A stretch of 64,000 nt of DNA, from assembly GCA_022845955.1 (NCBI GenBank), contig AP025576.1, forward strand, positions 2,418,001 through 2,482,000. Reading direction: 5' to 3'. How positions within the stretch are numbered: position 1 is the first letter of the stretch; each line of letters begins with the position of its first letter. A program made the translations under genes and the position numbers. The stretch comes from Lachnospiraceae bacterium (GTDB lineage Bacteria; Bacillota; Clostridia; Lachnospirales; Lachnospiraceae). This document shows, one piece after another, positions 9,797 to 18,459 of this stretch. The notes beneath the pieces were generated by a model that was not told the origin of the DNA, made no database searches, and worked only from the letters and a program-made list of their open reading frames with translations.

Positions 9797-9825
9797 TTGG
9801 AGCGGTTTCGAACCATTAGTATTAT
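9797..9825 (+). promoter_or_regulatory. Candidate promoter with cre-like/inverted-repeat spacer
   Basis: TTGGAG (9797-9802), 17 bp, TATTAT (9820-9825). The spacer contains GGTT-TCG-AACC, and AGCGGTTTC resembles the right half of a catabolite-response element. This would allow the solute-binding protein to be driven separately from GH51. Tentative. Confidence 0.4.
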
Positions 9826-9874
9826 GTTACAGGAGCTGCCCGGGAGCTCATGAGTAAAAGCAGGAGGATATGCG

Positions 9875-11596
9875 ATGAAAAAGAAAATAGCGGCGGTGCT
9901 GCTTACCTTGTCTATGGTAGTCTCCATAGCGGGATGCGGACAGGAAGCACAGACCGGAGGAACACAAAGCGGAGGAACACAAAGCGGGAGCAGTTCAGAC
10001 AGTACAGGGGCGGAAAACCTGCCTTCCGACGGAATTCCGGTTCCGGAAGGGTGGGATGATCCTTATGAGGAAACACTGACGGTTACCATTGGCGGGCTGG
10101 GAAATCCGCAGGATATGAATCTGCCGGAAGGGGATACGCTGGAGGATAATGAATTCACCCGCCTTTACAAAGAGCGCTGGAATATGGATGTAAAGGTAGA
10201 ATGGATGGCGGTAGATGAGGCGGCGCTTTCCCAGAAGGTCAGCCTTGCGATCACCTCGGGCCAGATGCCGGATATTATGATGGTACCCAACCAGGTGCTG
10301 TTATCCCAGCTTGTGGAATCCGATTTGGTGGCGGATTTGGATTCTGCCTACGAAATAGGCATGAGCCCTTATAATAAGGCGGTTCTGGATACGTATGGGG
10401 ATCGGAAATTTGATACGTGTACGTTCGACGGAAAGCTGAAAGCTATTTCCAATTATGTTCCCGGTTATTCCTACGCTTTTACCTGGATCAGGAAGGACTG
10501 GCTTGATAAGCTGGGGCTGGAGGAACCCGGTTCGCTGGAAGAACTGCAGGCGGTGGCAAAGGCGTTTGTGGAAGAGGATCCTGACGGAAACGGTCAGAAG
10601 GATACCATCGGCCTTCTCTGCGACCAGCGGGTGGGAGGACTGTATAACTCCAATCACACAATGGATCCCGTTTTTGGCTATTATGGCTCTTATCCCCGGC
10701 AGTGGCTTACCGATGAAAGCGGGAATGTGACGTATGGAACGATTGCCCCGGAAACAAAGGAAGCGCTCGCAACGCTCCGCCAGATGTATGCGGATAAGCT
10801 GATTGATGAAGAATTTGCGGTAAGGAACCCCAACGACATCAACGCCCCTCTGGCAGCAGGAAAATGCGGTATTATTTTCGGGCCATGGTGGGCGGCCTAT
10901 ACATTGCAGGACAGTATAAATAATGATCCGGATGCGGACTGGCAGCCTTATTTATGTCCCCTTGATCAGAACGGAGAGTTTAAAACCTACCAGCAGGAAA
11001 TCCATACATACTGGGCGGTGGTAAGAAAGGATTTCCCTCATCCGGAAGCTCTGATGAAGCTACAGAGCCAGCTGAGCGAGTGGCTTCAGCCTGTAAAGGA
11101 TTTGCCGGAAGGCTACGCTTATCCCTACAGGGGAACCCCGGCCGACGGAAAGACCATTATTCCGCTTAACCTCCAGTTTTCCGAGCAGGATTATATGCCG
11201 AAGGAATATGCGGCTTTGAATGAAGCGGAAGAAAAAAAGGATCCCGGCATACTCAGTGACGTTATGGTACCGGTGTATGAGGCCAGGCTGAAATATAAAG
11301 AGGATCCAGTGGCAAACAGGGACCAGTGGTCCGGCTATATGGCGCGTACTGGCGGGTATGAAGTGGCAAGTATGGAGAATGTCAGAGTGGCGGAAAATTG
11401 TGTATTCTTTGCCATGACGGATTCCATGACAGCGAGATGGACTTCTCTGGAAAAGCTGGAAAATGAAGCGTTGCTTGCTATTATTACAGGAGAAAAGGAT
11501 TTGGATTATTTTGACGAATTCGTTTCCCAGTGGAAATCTCTGGGCGGGGATCAGATTATGCAGGAAGCTACTGAGATTATAAAGAAGCAGGGCTGA
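9875..11596 (+). CDS. Sugar ABC transporter solute-binding lipoprotein (LplA/YtcQ-type)
   Basis: 573 aa, ATG with AGGAGGAT upstream. Lipoprotein signal ending at Cys21 (SIAGC), then a Gly/Ser/Thr/Gln linker containing a short duplicated segment (GGTQS twice, encoded by a 15-bp direct repeat near 9957-9986). The body has the features of large (~550 aa) family-1 binding proteins that pair with LplB/LplC permeases: FTRLYKERWNMDVKVEW, LAITSGQMPDIM, RKDWLDKLGLEEPGSLEEL, and DPDGNGQKDTIGL. It probably binds arabino- or xylo-oligosaccharides, given GH51 upstream and GH43 downstream. No dedicated ATPase is present; this class normally shares an MsmX-type ATPase encoded elsewhere. Confidence 0.9.
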   Translation: MKKKIAAVLLTLSMVVSIAGCGQEAQTGGTQSGGTQSGSSSDSTGAENLPSDGIPVPEGWDDPYEETLTVTIGGLGNPQDMNLPEGDTLEDNEFTRLYKERWNMDVKVEWMAVDEAALSQKVSLAITSGQMPDIMMVPNQVLLSQLVESDLVADLDSAYEIGMSPYNKAVLDTYGDRKFDTCTFDGKLKAISNYVPGYSYAFTWIRKDWLDKLGLEEPGSLEELQAVAKAFVEEDPDGNGQKDTIGLLCDQRVGGLYNSNHTMDPVFGYYGSYPRQWLTDESGNVTYGTIAPETKEALATLRQMYADKLIDEEFAVRNPNDINAPLAAGKCGIIFGPWWAAYTLQDSINNDPDADWQPYLCPLDQNGEFKTYQQEIHTYWAVVRKDFPHPEALMKLQSQLSEWLQPVKDLPEGYAYPYRGTPADGKTIIPLNLQFSEQDYMPKEYAALNEAEEKKDPGILSDVMVPVYEARLKYKEDPVANRDQWSGYMARTGGYEVASMENVRVAENCVFFAMTDSMTARWTSLEKLENEALLAIITGEKDLDYFDEFVSQWKSLGGDQIMQEATEIIKKQG

Positions 11597-11611
11597 TAAG
11601 GAATAGTAAGG

Positions 11612-11647
11612 ACAGCCGGATGTCTGCAGCGGGCGGCATCCGGCTGT
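11612..11647 (+). promoter_or_regulatory. Intercistronic stem-loop between binding protein and permease genes
   Basis: Perfect 11-bp inverted repeat ACAGCCGGATG / CATCCGGCTGT with a 14-nt loop and no real U-tract. Placed directly after a binding-protein gene, such hairpins usually protect the upstream mRNA or partially terminate, giving more binding protein than permease. Confidence 0.65.
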
Positions 11648-11664
11648 TGTAAGGAGGAAGCAAC

Positions 11665-12555
11665 GTGAAAAACAGAAAAGCGAATATCACTTTTCATGCC
11701 ATGATAGCTCCGGGCATGATATTTATATTGCTGTTTCATATGATACCGCTTACGGGTCTTGTTATGGCCTTCCAGAATTTTCTCCCGGCGAAAGGGCTTC
11801 TGGGATCCAAATGGGTAGGGCTGGAAAATTTCAGATTTATGTTCCAGCTTCCTGACAGCAGGCAGATTTTTGTAAACACCCTGGTAATTGCTGTATCCAA
11901 GATGGTCCTGAATCTGCTGGTGCCGCTGGTTTTTGCATTGATGCTCAATGCAATCCGATGTAAACTGTTAAAAAGGACACTGCAGACAATTGTTTATCTT
12001 CCTAATTTTATATCCTGGGTTATCCTGGGAAGCATAATCGCGGATATATTTTCCAAATCCGGAATTGTGAATACCCTCCTGTCGGGGATCGGGATAGACC
12101 CCATTATTTTTATGGGCAGCAATTTCTGGTTCCGTCCGATTGTGGTTCTATCCGATGTATGGAAGGGCTTTGGGTATAACAGCATTATTTTTCTTGCCGC
12201 GTTGGCGGGAATTGATCCCACTCTGTATGAAGCGAGTGCCATCGACGGTGCATCCAAATCCAAACAGCTTTTATATATAACGCTGCCATCTATTGTGAGC
12301 ACCATAGTCCTGGTGGGGACGCTGAGTCTGGGAAATGTTTTGAATGCGGGGTTTGATCAGGTTTTTAACCTGTATAATCCGCTGGTATATCAGACCGGAG
12401 ATATCATTGACACCTATGTGTACCGTATGGGACTGGAAAATGCCCAGTTCAGCCTTGCAACGGCGGTGGGGATGATGAAATCCGTCATAAGCTTTTTGCT
12501 GATTATTATTTCCTATAAGCTGGCGGAGAAATTTGCCAACTACCGGATTTTCTGA
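11665..12555 (+). CDS. Sugar ABC transporter permease, LplB/YteP-type
   Basis: 296 aa, GTG start at 11665 with AAGGAGG upstream. Six predicted membrane spans; the N-terminal IAPGMIFILLFHMIPLTGLVMAFQNF is typical of LplB-type permeases. The EAA loop reads LYEASAIDGASKSKQLLYITLPSI, where the permease contacts the ATPase. It forms the transporter with the next gene and the lipoprotein upstream. Confidence 0.93.
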   Translation: MKNRKANITFHAMIAPGMIFILLFHMIPLTGLVMAFQNFLPAKGLLGSKWVGLENFRFMFQLPDSRQIFVNTLVIAVSKMVLNLLVPLVFALMLNAIRCKLLKRTLQTIVYLPNFISWVILGSIIADIFSKSGIVNTLLSGIGIDPIIFMGSNFWFRPIVVLSDVWKGFGYNSIIFLAALAGIDPTLYEASAIDGASKSKQLLYITLPSIVSTIVLVGTLSLGNVLNAGFDQVFNLYNPLVYQTGDIIDTYVYRMGLENAQFSLATAVGMMKSVISFLLIIISYKLAEKFANYRIF

Positions 12556-12580
12556 CAGAGCGGGAAAGGTGGTACAGATC

Positions 12581-13468
12581 ATGAAAATAAAAGAAAAAAC
12601 CGGAGAAAAACTGGGACATTTTTTGATTGTTATAGTAGTTGTGGCAGTAAGCCTTACCTGTCTGATCCCTTTTTTGAATACGCTGTCCCTCTCCTTCAGC
12701 AACAAATCCAGGGCGGCGGCAGGTGAAGTGTTTTTGCTCCCGAAAGGCTTTACTCTTGCATCCTACAAGATGCTGCTGAAGGACAGTGGGTTCTTTACCG
12801 CCTTTGGCGTATCGGTCCTGCGGGTAATTGTGGGAGGGGGCCTGAATTTTATATTGACGGTCTTGATGGCATATCCCCTGTCCAAATCCCCGAAGCTGTT
12901 CCGTGGACGGAATGTATATATGTGGATTCTGATCTTCTGCATGATGTTTTCCGCAGGCCTGATTCCTCTGTATTTGACGGTCAGCCGGCTGGGATTGATT
13001 AATTCCTTCTGGTCCCTGGTACTTCCCGGCGCGGTTCCGATTTATAATGTTATCCTTCTGATGAACTATTTCCGCAACATCAGCCCCGGTATGGAGGAAG
13101 CAGCGATTATGGACGGAGCTTCTCATGTGGATATTCTCTTTAAAATATTCCTTCCGATTTCCCTTCCCTGTCTTGCCACGATCACTCTTTTCAGTATTGT
13201 AAACCAGTGGAATTCCTTTTTTGACGGGATGATATATATCAATACACCGTCCAAAGTCCCGATGATGACATACATACAACAGCTGGTCATACCAACGGAT
13301 ACTACCAATATTACGGATCCCAGGCAGCTGGAAAATATCATGCAGTCTTCCAACAAGACACTGAACGCGGCGAAAATTATGATCGCCCTGCTTCCCATAT
13401 TAGTGGTTTATCCATTCCTGCAAAAATATTTTGTGACCGGCATAACGCTTGGTTCCGTTAAGGAATAA
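12581..13468 (+). CDS. Sugar ABC transporter permease, LplC/YtcP-type
   Basis: 295 aa from ATG 12581 (AAAGGTGG upstream); an upstream in-frame ATG at 12533 lies inside the previous gene and is less likely. Six membrane spans; EAA loop MEEAAIMDGASHVDILFKIFLPISLPCLAT; C-terminus ends with KYFVTGITLGSVKE, a conserved tail of this family. Partner of the permease 25 bp upstream. Confidence 0.93.
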   Translation: MKIKEKTGEKLGHFLIVIVVVAVSLTCLIPFLNTLSLSFSNKSRAAAGEVFLLPKGFTLASYKMLLKDSGFFTAFGVSVLRVIVGGGLNFILTVLMAYPLSKSPKLFRGRNVYMWILIFCMMFSAGLIPLYLTVSRLGLINSFWSLVLPGAVPIYNVILLMNYFRNISPGMEEAAIMDGASHVDILFKIFLPISLPCLATITLFSIVNQWNSFFDGMIYINTPSKVPMMTYIQQLVIPTDTTNITDPRQLENIMQSSNKTLNAAKIMIALLPILVVYPFLQKYFVTGITLGSVKE

Positions 13469-13494
13469 GGTTTTGGAAAGTTACGGAGGGGAAA

Positions 13495-14982
13495 ATGCTG
13501 TCGGTATTAATTGCAGATGACGAATGGATTGAGAGAGAAGGGATAAGCCTTCTGCTGGAACGCAGTCCCTATGAATTCCAGGTTTATATGGCGGAAAATG
13601 GTGAGGAAGCCATGAAATGTCTGGAAAAAAATACGGTGGACATTCTTTTTACGGATATAAAAATGCCTTTTTTGGATGGCCTGGAACTGCTGGTACAGGC
13701 AAACCAAACCTATAAGGGATTGAAAATAGTGATTTTCAGCGCTTTTGCGGACTTTGACTATGCAAAAACCGCTTTGGAAAACAGAGTGATCCACTATTTC
13801 CTGAAGCCGATCGATCCGGATGAATTCCAGACGGTCCTTGCCCAAGTTGTGGAGGCTGTGATCAGGGAACAGGAGGAAAGCAGACGTCTGCAGCGCCCTG
13901 GTACAGGGGCGGAGGATGTTATGGCGGCTTTCCTGCATAAAGAAGGGCCGCCGCCGGAATGGCTTGCTAAGCTGCTGGAGGGAAGCGAAACCTTCCGGCT
14001 GCAGCTTTACGATATACAGGATGAAAACGAAACGGCCATTGCCGCCTTTTACGAGAGGGTAAAGGATAATTTTGTTCTCCTTCGAAGCATTATCACCGTA
14101 AGCGAGGGTATTATCCTTTTGCTTCTGGATGAGGGGGAAGAAGGGGAGCAGGCAGTTATGGAGTTCCTGGAAAGCTGTAATATCCGGCAGGCCTGTGTCG
14201 TAATGGGAAAAGAAGCGGGCAGCTGCGGGGAACTCCAGGACAGCTTCCTGCGGATGGAAGAGATGCTGCGTTTCCACTTCTTCATGGATGGGAACCAGCT
14301 GCTCCATTGGAATGAAAGCAACAAGGCATCAGGGAATTCAGAACAGATCATAGAACGGATTATAAAAGAAATTTACTATGGGGTGGATAACAATAATCTC
14401 CCCTATGTGACGGAGAATCTGAAGCTGCTTCGGGAGGAACTTCGTTCCCATATTATGGATTCCCAGATTTATGTGAAATATCTGTACTCCAATATCCTTA
14501 AAAGAATGTTTGACAACAGCCGGATACCTTATGGGGATTTTAAAACCCATCTGGACAGATTGTTTCAGGAAAATTCCCTGTCGGGGATCCATAAAATGAT
14601 ACTCACGCTTACGGTACAGTTTATGGAAGCGCATAAGGCGGAGGAGGCGGGCGGCAGCGAACAGAAAAAAGTAATACGTTCTGTTATTGAAATCGTGGAA
14701 CTGCGTTATCAGGAGGATATCAGCCTGCAGTCCATTGCCGAAGAAGTGTATCTTTCCCCTTCTTATTTAAGTTATCTGTTTAAGAAGGAGGTGGGAGTCA
14801 GCCTGATTAAATATATTACAATGACCCGGCTGGACAAGGCGAAGGAACTGCTTCTTTCCGGAAATATGAAGATAGCGGAGGTGGCCGCAAAGGTGGGATA
14901 TCAGAACTATTCATACTTTAATATCACTTTTAAAAATAATGTGGGCATATCTCCTGCCCAGTTCAGGGAGCACGGCAGATAG
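13495..14982 (+). CDS. Response regulator with AraC-type output (YesN-like)
   Basis: 495 aa, ATG with GGAGGGG upstream. Receiver domain residues 1-~120 with phospho-acceptor Asp54 (LFTDIKMPFLDG) and Lys in YFLKPIDPDEF; a divergent middle region of ~270 residues; AraC double helix-turn-helix in the last ~100 residues (ISLQSIAEEVYLSPSYLSYLFKKEVG, then KIAEVAAKVGYQNYSYFNITFKN). Paired with the YesM-type kinase 51 bp downstream, and expected to activate the surrounding arabinoside uptake operon. Confidence 0.93.
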   Translation: MLSVLIADDEWIEREGISLLLERSPYEFQVYMAENGEEAMKCLEKNTVDILFTDIKMPFLDGLELLVQANQTYKGLKIVIFSAFADFDYAKTALENRVIHYFLKPIDPDEFQTVLAQVVEAVIREQEESRRLQRPGTGAEDVMAAFLHKEGPPPEWLAKLLEGSETFRLQLYDIQDENETAIAAFYERVKDNFVLLRSIITVSEGIILLLLDEGEEGEQAVMEFLESCNIRQACVVMGKEAGSCGELQDSFLRMEEMLRFHFFMDGNQLLHWNESNKASGNSEQIIERIIKEIYYGVDNNNLPYVTENLKLLREELRSHIMDSQIYVKYLYSNILKRMFDNSRIPYGDFKTHLDRLFQENSLSGIHKMILTLTVQFMEAHKAEEAGGSEQKKVIRSVIEIVELRYQEDISLQSIAEEVYLSPSYLSYLFKKEVGVSLIKYITMTRLDKAKELLLSGNMKIAEVAAKVGYQNYSYFNITFKNNVGISPAQFREHGR

Positions 14983-15033
14983 GAATGGCAGCCGGTAAGG
15001 ATAAAAGGCGGTGGAATGGGGGAGGAAAGAGAG

Positions 15034-16746
15034 ATGAAACTATGGCCCAGGCTGAAAAGAAAGATCCGGAATACGAGGTTTTCCCGAAAGCTGTTTGCCG
15101 CATTTTTCCTTACATCCAGCATTACACTGATCCCGCTGGGGATCTATTCGTATTACCAGGCCCATAATAATCTGCTGGATAAGGAAAAGCAGAGTGTGAA
15201 AGAACAGATCTGGCAGGCAAATACCATGCTGAACAGCCAGATCGCCCAGAGCCAGACCGTGATTTCCAGCCTTCTGTACAATTCTGAAATGATGCAATGT
15301 CTGAATACGGAAAATATCAGTTACTATCAGCAATATCTGATGTTTGAAAATAGTATGGAGCCTACGATTGAGAGTATTGTAAGCTCTCATTCCAATATAT
15401 TGCTTGTTAAAATTTATACGGATAATGAGACGCTGAAAGGACATTCCAGATATCTCTATGATCTGGAAGGCCTGCCGGAGTATGACAAAAGCTCCGGCCG
15501 TATGCTGCTGCGCTATAAAGTCAGTGACGGCAGGCTTACGGCGGTATGCCAATACCCTCCGCAGGGGACGGGGGTGACGAATGTACTGTACATAGAGTTC
15601 CGTATATCCGAATCGCTTGGCCTGATGCTGGCCGGGGAGAAACAGCTGATTTTGGCTGACGGCAGCGGACATATCATCTTCGAAAGTCCCGGAATGCAGG
15701 GCTATGCGGATTATGGACATGCGGAAACCTATCAGGAGGTCAGGCTGGACGGAGAAAAGTATATTCTGTTTGTGAACGATATACCGGAAACAGGGTGGAA
15801 ATCCCTCTGTTTTGTTCCCGAAAGGAAGATGGAAATCAACGATCCGTCCATATTAAAGGCTACCTTACTTGTGCTGATCCTCGCTGTTTTTCTCTGCCTT
15901 TTGATGAGCTGGCTGCTGTGCCTCTGGCTGCTTGGCCCGCTGGAAGGGCTGCGCAGCCATATCCGCAGGGTGGAGGAAGGCGATTTTTCCATTGAAGTAA
16001 CATCGGAAGCGGAGGATGAAATCGGACAGCTTACCAATGCCTTCGGTGCAATGATTAAAAAGCTGAACATCTTGGTAAATGAGGTGTACCGAAGCCAGAT
16101 TATTCAAAAAGAAGCGGAATTTAAAATGCTTCAGGCCCAGCTGAATCCTCATTTCCTGTATAACACCCTTTCCTTTATCAACTGGAGCGCTATCAGGGCA
16201 GGGGAAATGGAAATTGCCAAAATAAGCAGAGATATATCGGCTTTTTACCGGACAGCCCTGAACAGCGGAAAAGCAACCACAACAATAGAAGAAGAGCTTC
16301 TGAATGCCCAAAGCTATATCAACATTCAGCTGGCTCTGCACAATAACAGCTTTGATGCGGTATGTGAAATCGAAGAGTCATGCAAACCCTGCCAGGTAAT
16401 ATGCAACATACTGCAGCCGCTGATTGAAAATGCGTTGGAGCATGGAATCGATAAAAAACGGGACGGACGGGGCCTGCTGCGTATCCTTATTAAAAAAGAC
16501 GGAGAGGAACTGCTGCTTGCTGTCACAGACAACGGGCAAGGGTTTGCCGCAGAAGAGGGAAACCAGGCGGTAAACCAGGCGGTAAACCAGGAATCGAAGG
16601 GATATGGGCTGAAGAATGTAAACGACAGGATACGTATTTTTTACGGAGAGGATTACGGAATTGAAATCCGCAGCAAAGCAGGAGAAGATACAAGAATCCA
16701 GATTCGGATTCCTTATAGCTTTCCCGCCCAAAAGGTGCTATTCTGA
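15034..16746 (+). CDS. Sensor histidine kinase, YesM-like
   Basis: 570 aa from ATG 15034, which has GGAGG 8 bases upstream; an ATG at 15016 lacks one. N-terminal membrane span (LFAAFFLTSSITLIPLGIYSYY), a ~250-residue extracellular sensor region, a second span (ILKATLLVLILAVFLCLLMSWLL), HAMP, then the His kinase domain with LNPHFLYNTLSFINW (phospho-His), N-box IENALEHGID, and DNGQGF and GYGLKNVNDR in the ATP site. A small NQAV repeat sits between the last two boxes. Forms a two-component system with the preceding regulator, sensing an oligosaccharide or its binding protein outside the cell. Confidence 0.93.
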   Translation: MKLWPRLKRKIRNTRFSRKLFAAFFLTSSITLIPLGIYSYYQAHNNLLDKEKQSVKEQIWQANTMLNSQIAQSQTVISSLLYNSEMMQCLNTENISYYQQYLMFENSMEPTIESIVSSHSNILLVKIYTDNETLKGHSRYLYDLEGLPEYDKSSGRMLLRYKVSDGRLTAVCQYPPQGTGVTNVLYIEFRISESLGLMLAGEKQLILADGSGHIIFESPGMQGYADYGHAETYQEVRLDGEKYILFVNDIPETGWKSLCFVPERKMEINDPSILKATLLVLILAVFLCLLMSWLLCLWLLGPLEGLRSHIRRVEEGDFSIEVTSEAEDEIGQLTNAFGAMIKKLNILVNEVYRSQIIQKEAEFKMLQAQLNPHFLYNTLSFINWSAIRAGEMEIAKISRDISAFYRTALNSGKATTTIEEELLNAQSYINIQLALHNNSFDAVCEIEESCKPCQVICNILQPLIENALEHGIDKKRDGRGLLRILIKKDGEELLLAVTDNGQGFAAEEGNQAVNQAVNQESKGYGLKNVNDRIRIFYGEDYGIEIRSKAGEDTRIQIRIPYSFPAQKVLF

Positions 16747-16835
16747 CTATAAAAGAGAAAAACCCCACAACCGGGAAGGTACGGAATTGTTATAAGGTGC
16801 AGGAGAGGCTGTGCAGGGAGAGGAAGGAGACGCAT

Positions 16836-17822
16836 ATGGGAGAAAAAATTCATGTAAAGGATCTGCACACCAGGGATGTATGTATAGTACCCTGGGAAAA
16901 AGAGAAAAAGTATTTTCTTTACGAATGTTTTGAAAGGCCGGGACAAAGAGGACGGGCTGTGAATGTGAGGGAGAGCGACGATCTTGTATGGTGGTCGGAA
17001 AGCTATCCGGTCTTTGAACCGGGGAAGGATTACTGGGGGCCGCTGGATTTCTGGGCACCGGAATGTCATTCCTGGAGAGGAAAATACTATCTGGTAAGCT
17101 CCTTCCGGGCGCCGGGAGGATACCGGGGCTGCCAGTTCCTGGAGGCGGAAACGCCCAGAGGCCCTTTCCTTCCGAAGAAAAACAAACCTGCAACCCCTGA
17201 AAACTGGCATTGCCTGGATGGGACCCTGTATGAGGACCGGCAGGGCAGGCCATGGATGGTATTCTGCCATGAATGGCTGCAGGTGCAGGACGGGCAAATC
17301 TGCGCTGTCCGTATGGAGGAGGATCTGTCGGATTCCATCGGGGAGCCTGTCATCCTGTTCCGGGCATCCGAGGCGCCCTGGCGTTTCACGGACGACAAGG
17401 AATTATGGAAGCTGACGGAGCCGCAGCCCAAAATGGGATGGGCAAGGGTAACGGATGGCCCGTATCTGTACCGGGCGCAGAACGGAGAACTGCTCATGCT
17501 CTGGACCAGCTTTTCCAATACGGCCTATACCTGCGGATATGCCCGTTCTGTGTCGGGGGAAATTACCGGGCCGTGGAAACAGGAGCCGGAGCCTCTGTTC
17601 AGCCAGGACGGCGGCCATTCTATGCTGTTTACCCGGTTTGACGGAACCCTGATGATGTGTCTGCATTCCCCGAACCGGCCGGGAAAGGAGCGCATGCTTC
17701 TGTTTGAAATGGAAGACGACTTCGGCAGGCTGCATATCCGCAATGAAGTGACGGGTAACTGGATGTATAACAAATACACGGAAGACGGCAGCGATAAAGG
17801 GCCTTACGGAGAAAAAGAATAG
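16836..17822 (+). CDS. Glycoside hydrolase family 43
   Basis: 328 aa from ATG 16836 (AGGAAGGAG upstream). Five-bladed propeller signature of GH43: an RD-type base motif near the N-terminus (HTRDVCIVPW), FWAPECHSWRGKYYLVSS, the Asp in WHCLDGTLYEDRQGRPWMVF, and VTDGPYLYR where many GH43 enzymes have E-G-P. No signal peptide, so it is probably cytoplasmic. It should cleave arabinofuranosyl or xylosyl linkages and complement GH51. Last gene of the locus, ended by a hairpin at 17835-17862. Confidence 0.88.
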   Translation: MGEKIHVKDLHTRDVCIVPWEKEKKYFLYECFERPGQRGRAVNVRESDDLVWWSESYPVFEPGKDYWGPLDFWAPECHSWRGKYYLVSSFRAPGGYRGCQFLEAETPRGPFLPKKNKPATPENWHCLDGTLYEDRQGRPWMVFCHEWLQVQDGQICAVRMEEDLSDSIGEPVILFRASEAPWRFTDDKELWKLTEPQPKMGWARVTDGPYLYRAQNGELLMLWTSFSNTAYTCGYARSVSGEITGPWKQEPEPLFSQDGGHSMLFTRFDGTLMMCLHSPNRPGKERMLLFEMEDDFGRLHIRNEVTGNWMYNKYTEDGSDKGPYGEKE

Positions 17823-17834
17823 GGCAGGAAGCCG

Positions 17835-17862
17835 CTTTGCCGTCTGCATGCCGACGGCAAAG
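17835..17862. terminator. Hairpin between convergent genes
   Basis: Perfect 10-bp stem CTTTGCCGTC / GACGGCAAAG with an 8-nt loop, between convergent genes ending at 17822 and 17879. The U-tract is weak on both sides, so bidirectional termination is plausible but not strong. Confidence 0.55.
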
Positions 17863-17878
17863 GTTTCACAAACACACG

Positions 17879-18322
17879 CTAGGAAACCGGATCGGGATCG
17901 TCCGCTTCACAGGTACGGAAGGCCTGGAAATAGTTACAGGTAAAAAGAACCCCCGCCAGAAACAGGGCGGTCCCCAGCCCGGAATAAAAGACCGCTATGA
18001 AGATATCCGGACACAGGCCGGAAACGCGCAGGCCGATGCCGAATGTCATCATGAATGCCATGATGCAAAAGGATTTGATGTCAAAAAACTTGAGAAAAAA
18101 CTGCATTTCCTCCTGGTATTGTAGGATACGGAGGGTATGTTTTCTGACTAGCTTACCGAATACCAGAAACCAGAAAACGGTAAATACTGCGCAGGACAGG
18201 ATAAGGTTCAGAAATGTTACATATCCCTGATAGGAGAGAACCCCTATGCGCAGAATATTAAAGCCGGCAATGGTCCAGACAAGGCCGGCCAGGAGCAGTA
18301 AATTTTTTTTCTTGATTTTCAA
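17879..18322 (-). CDS. Hypothetical small membrane protein, four predicted spans
   Basis: 147 aa if started at TTG 18322, which is preceded by GGGAGG 8 bases upstream. The longer open frame to 18451 crosses a hairpin and has no ribosome binding site. Hydrophobic segments: LLLLAGLVWTIAGFNILRIG, FLNLILSCAVFTVFWFLVFG, FCIMAFMMTFGIGLRVSG and AVFYSGLGTALFLAGVLF. I do not recognise the family. It follows the kinase of a BcrA-type exporter system by 137 bp on the same strand and may be an accessory to it. Confidence 0.7.
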   Translation of the reverse strand: MKIKKKNLLLLAGLVWTIAGFNILRIGVLSYQGYVTFLNLILSCAVFTVFWFLVFGKLVRKHTLRILQYQEEMQFFLKFFDIKSFCIMAFMMTFGIGLRVSGLCPDIFIAVFYSGLGTALFLAGVLFTCNYFQAFRTCEADDPDPVS

Positions 18323-18346
18323 TGGAACATCCTCCCTATATGGTTT

Positions 18347-18386
18347 ATACCCGCGGGCAGCGATCCGGAAAGATGCCTGCGGGTAT
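18347..18386. other. Intergenic inverted repeat
   Basis: Arms ATACCCGCGGGCA and TGCCTGCGGGTAT pair over 12 of 13 positions around a 14-nt loop, between the kinase gene and the small membrane protein gene. No clear U-tract follows on either strand, so a processing or attenuation hairpin is as likely as a terminator. Confidence 0.5.
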
Positions 18387-18459
18387 TTGACTATATGAAC
18401 GGTGTTCATTATACGCCTGCAGCAGGCATCTGTCAATCCTTGCCAAGCCATCCGAACTG

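Noticed and set aside
9804..9814. GGTTTCGAACC resembling a tRNA T-arm
   Set aside because: No acceptor, D or anticodon arm nearby; fits better as a promoter-spacer dyad.
9957..9986. Direct 15-bp repeat in the binding-protein gene
   Set aside because: Encodes a flexible Gly/Ser/Gln linker after the lipid anchor, where such repeats are common.
16561..16593. 12-bp tandem repeat (NQAV) in the YesM-type kinase
   Set aside because: Lies in a variable loop between ATP-binding motifs; likely simple slippage without functional meaning.
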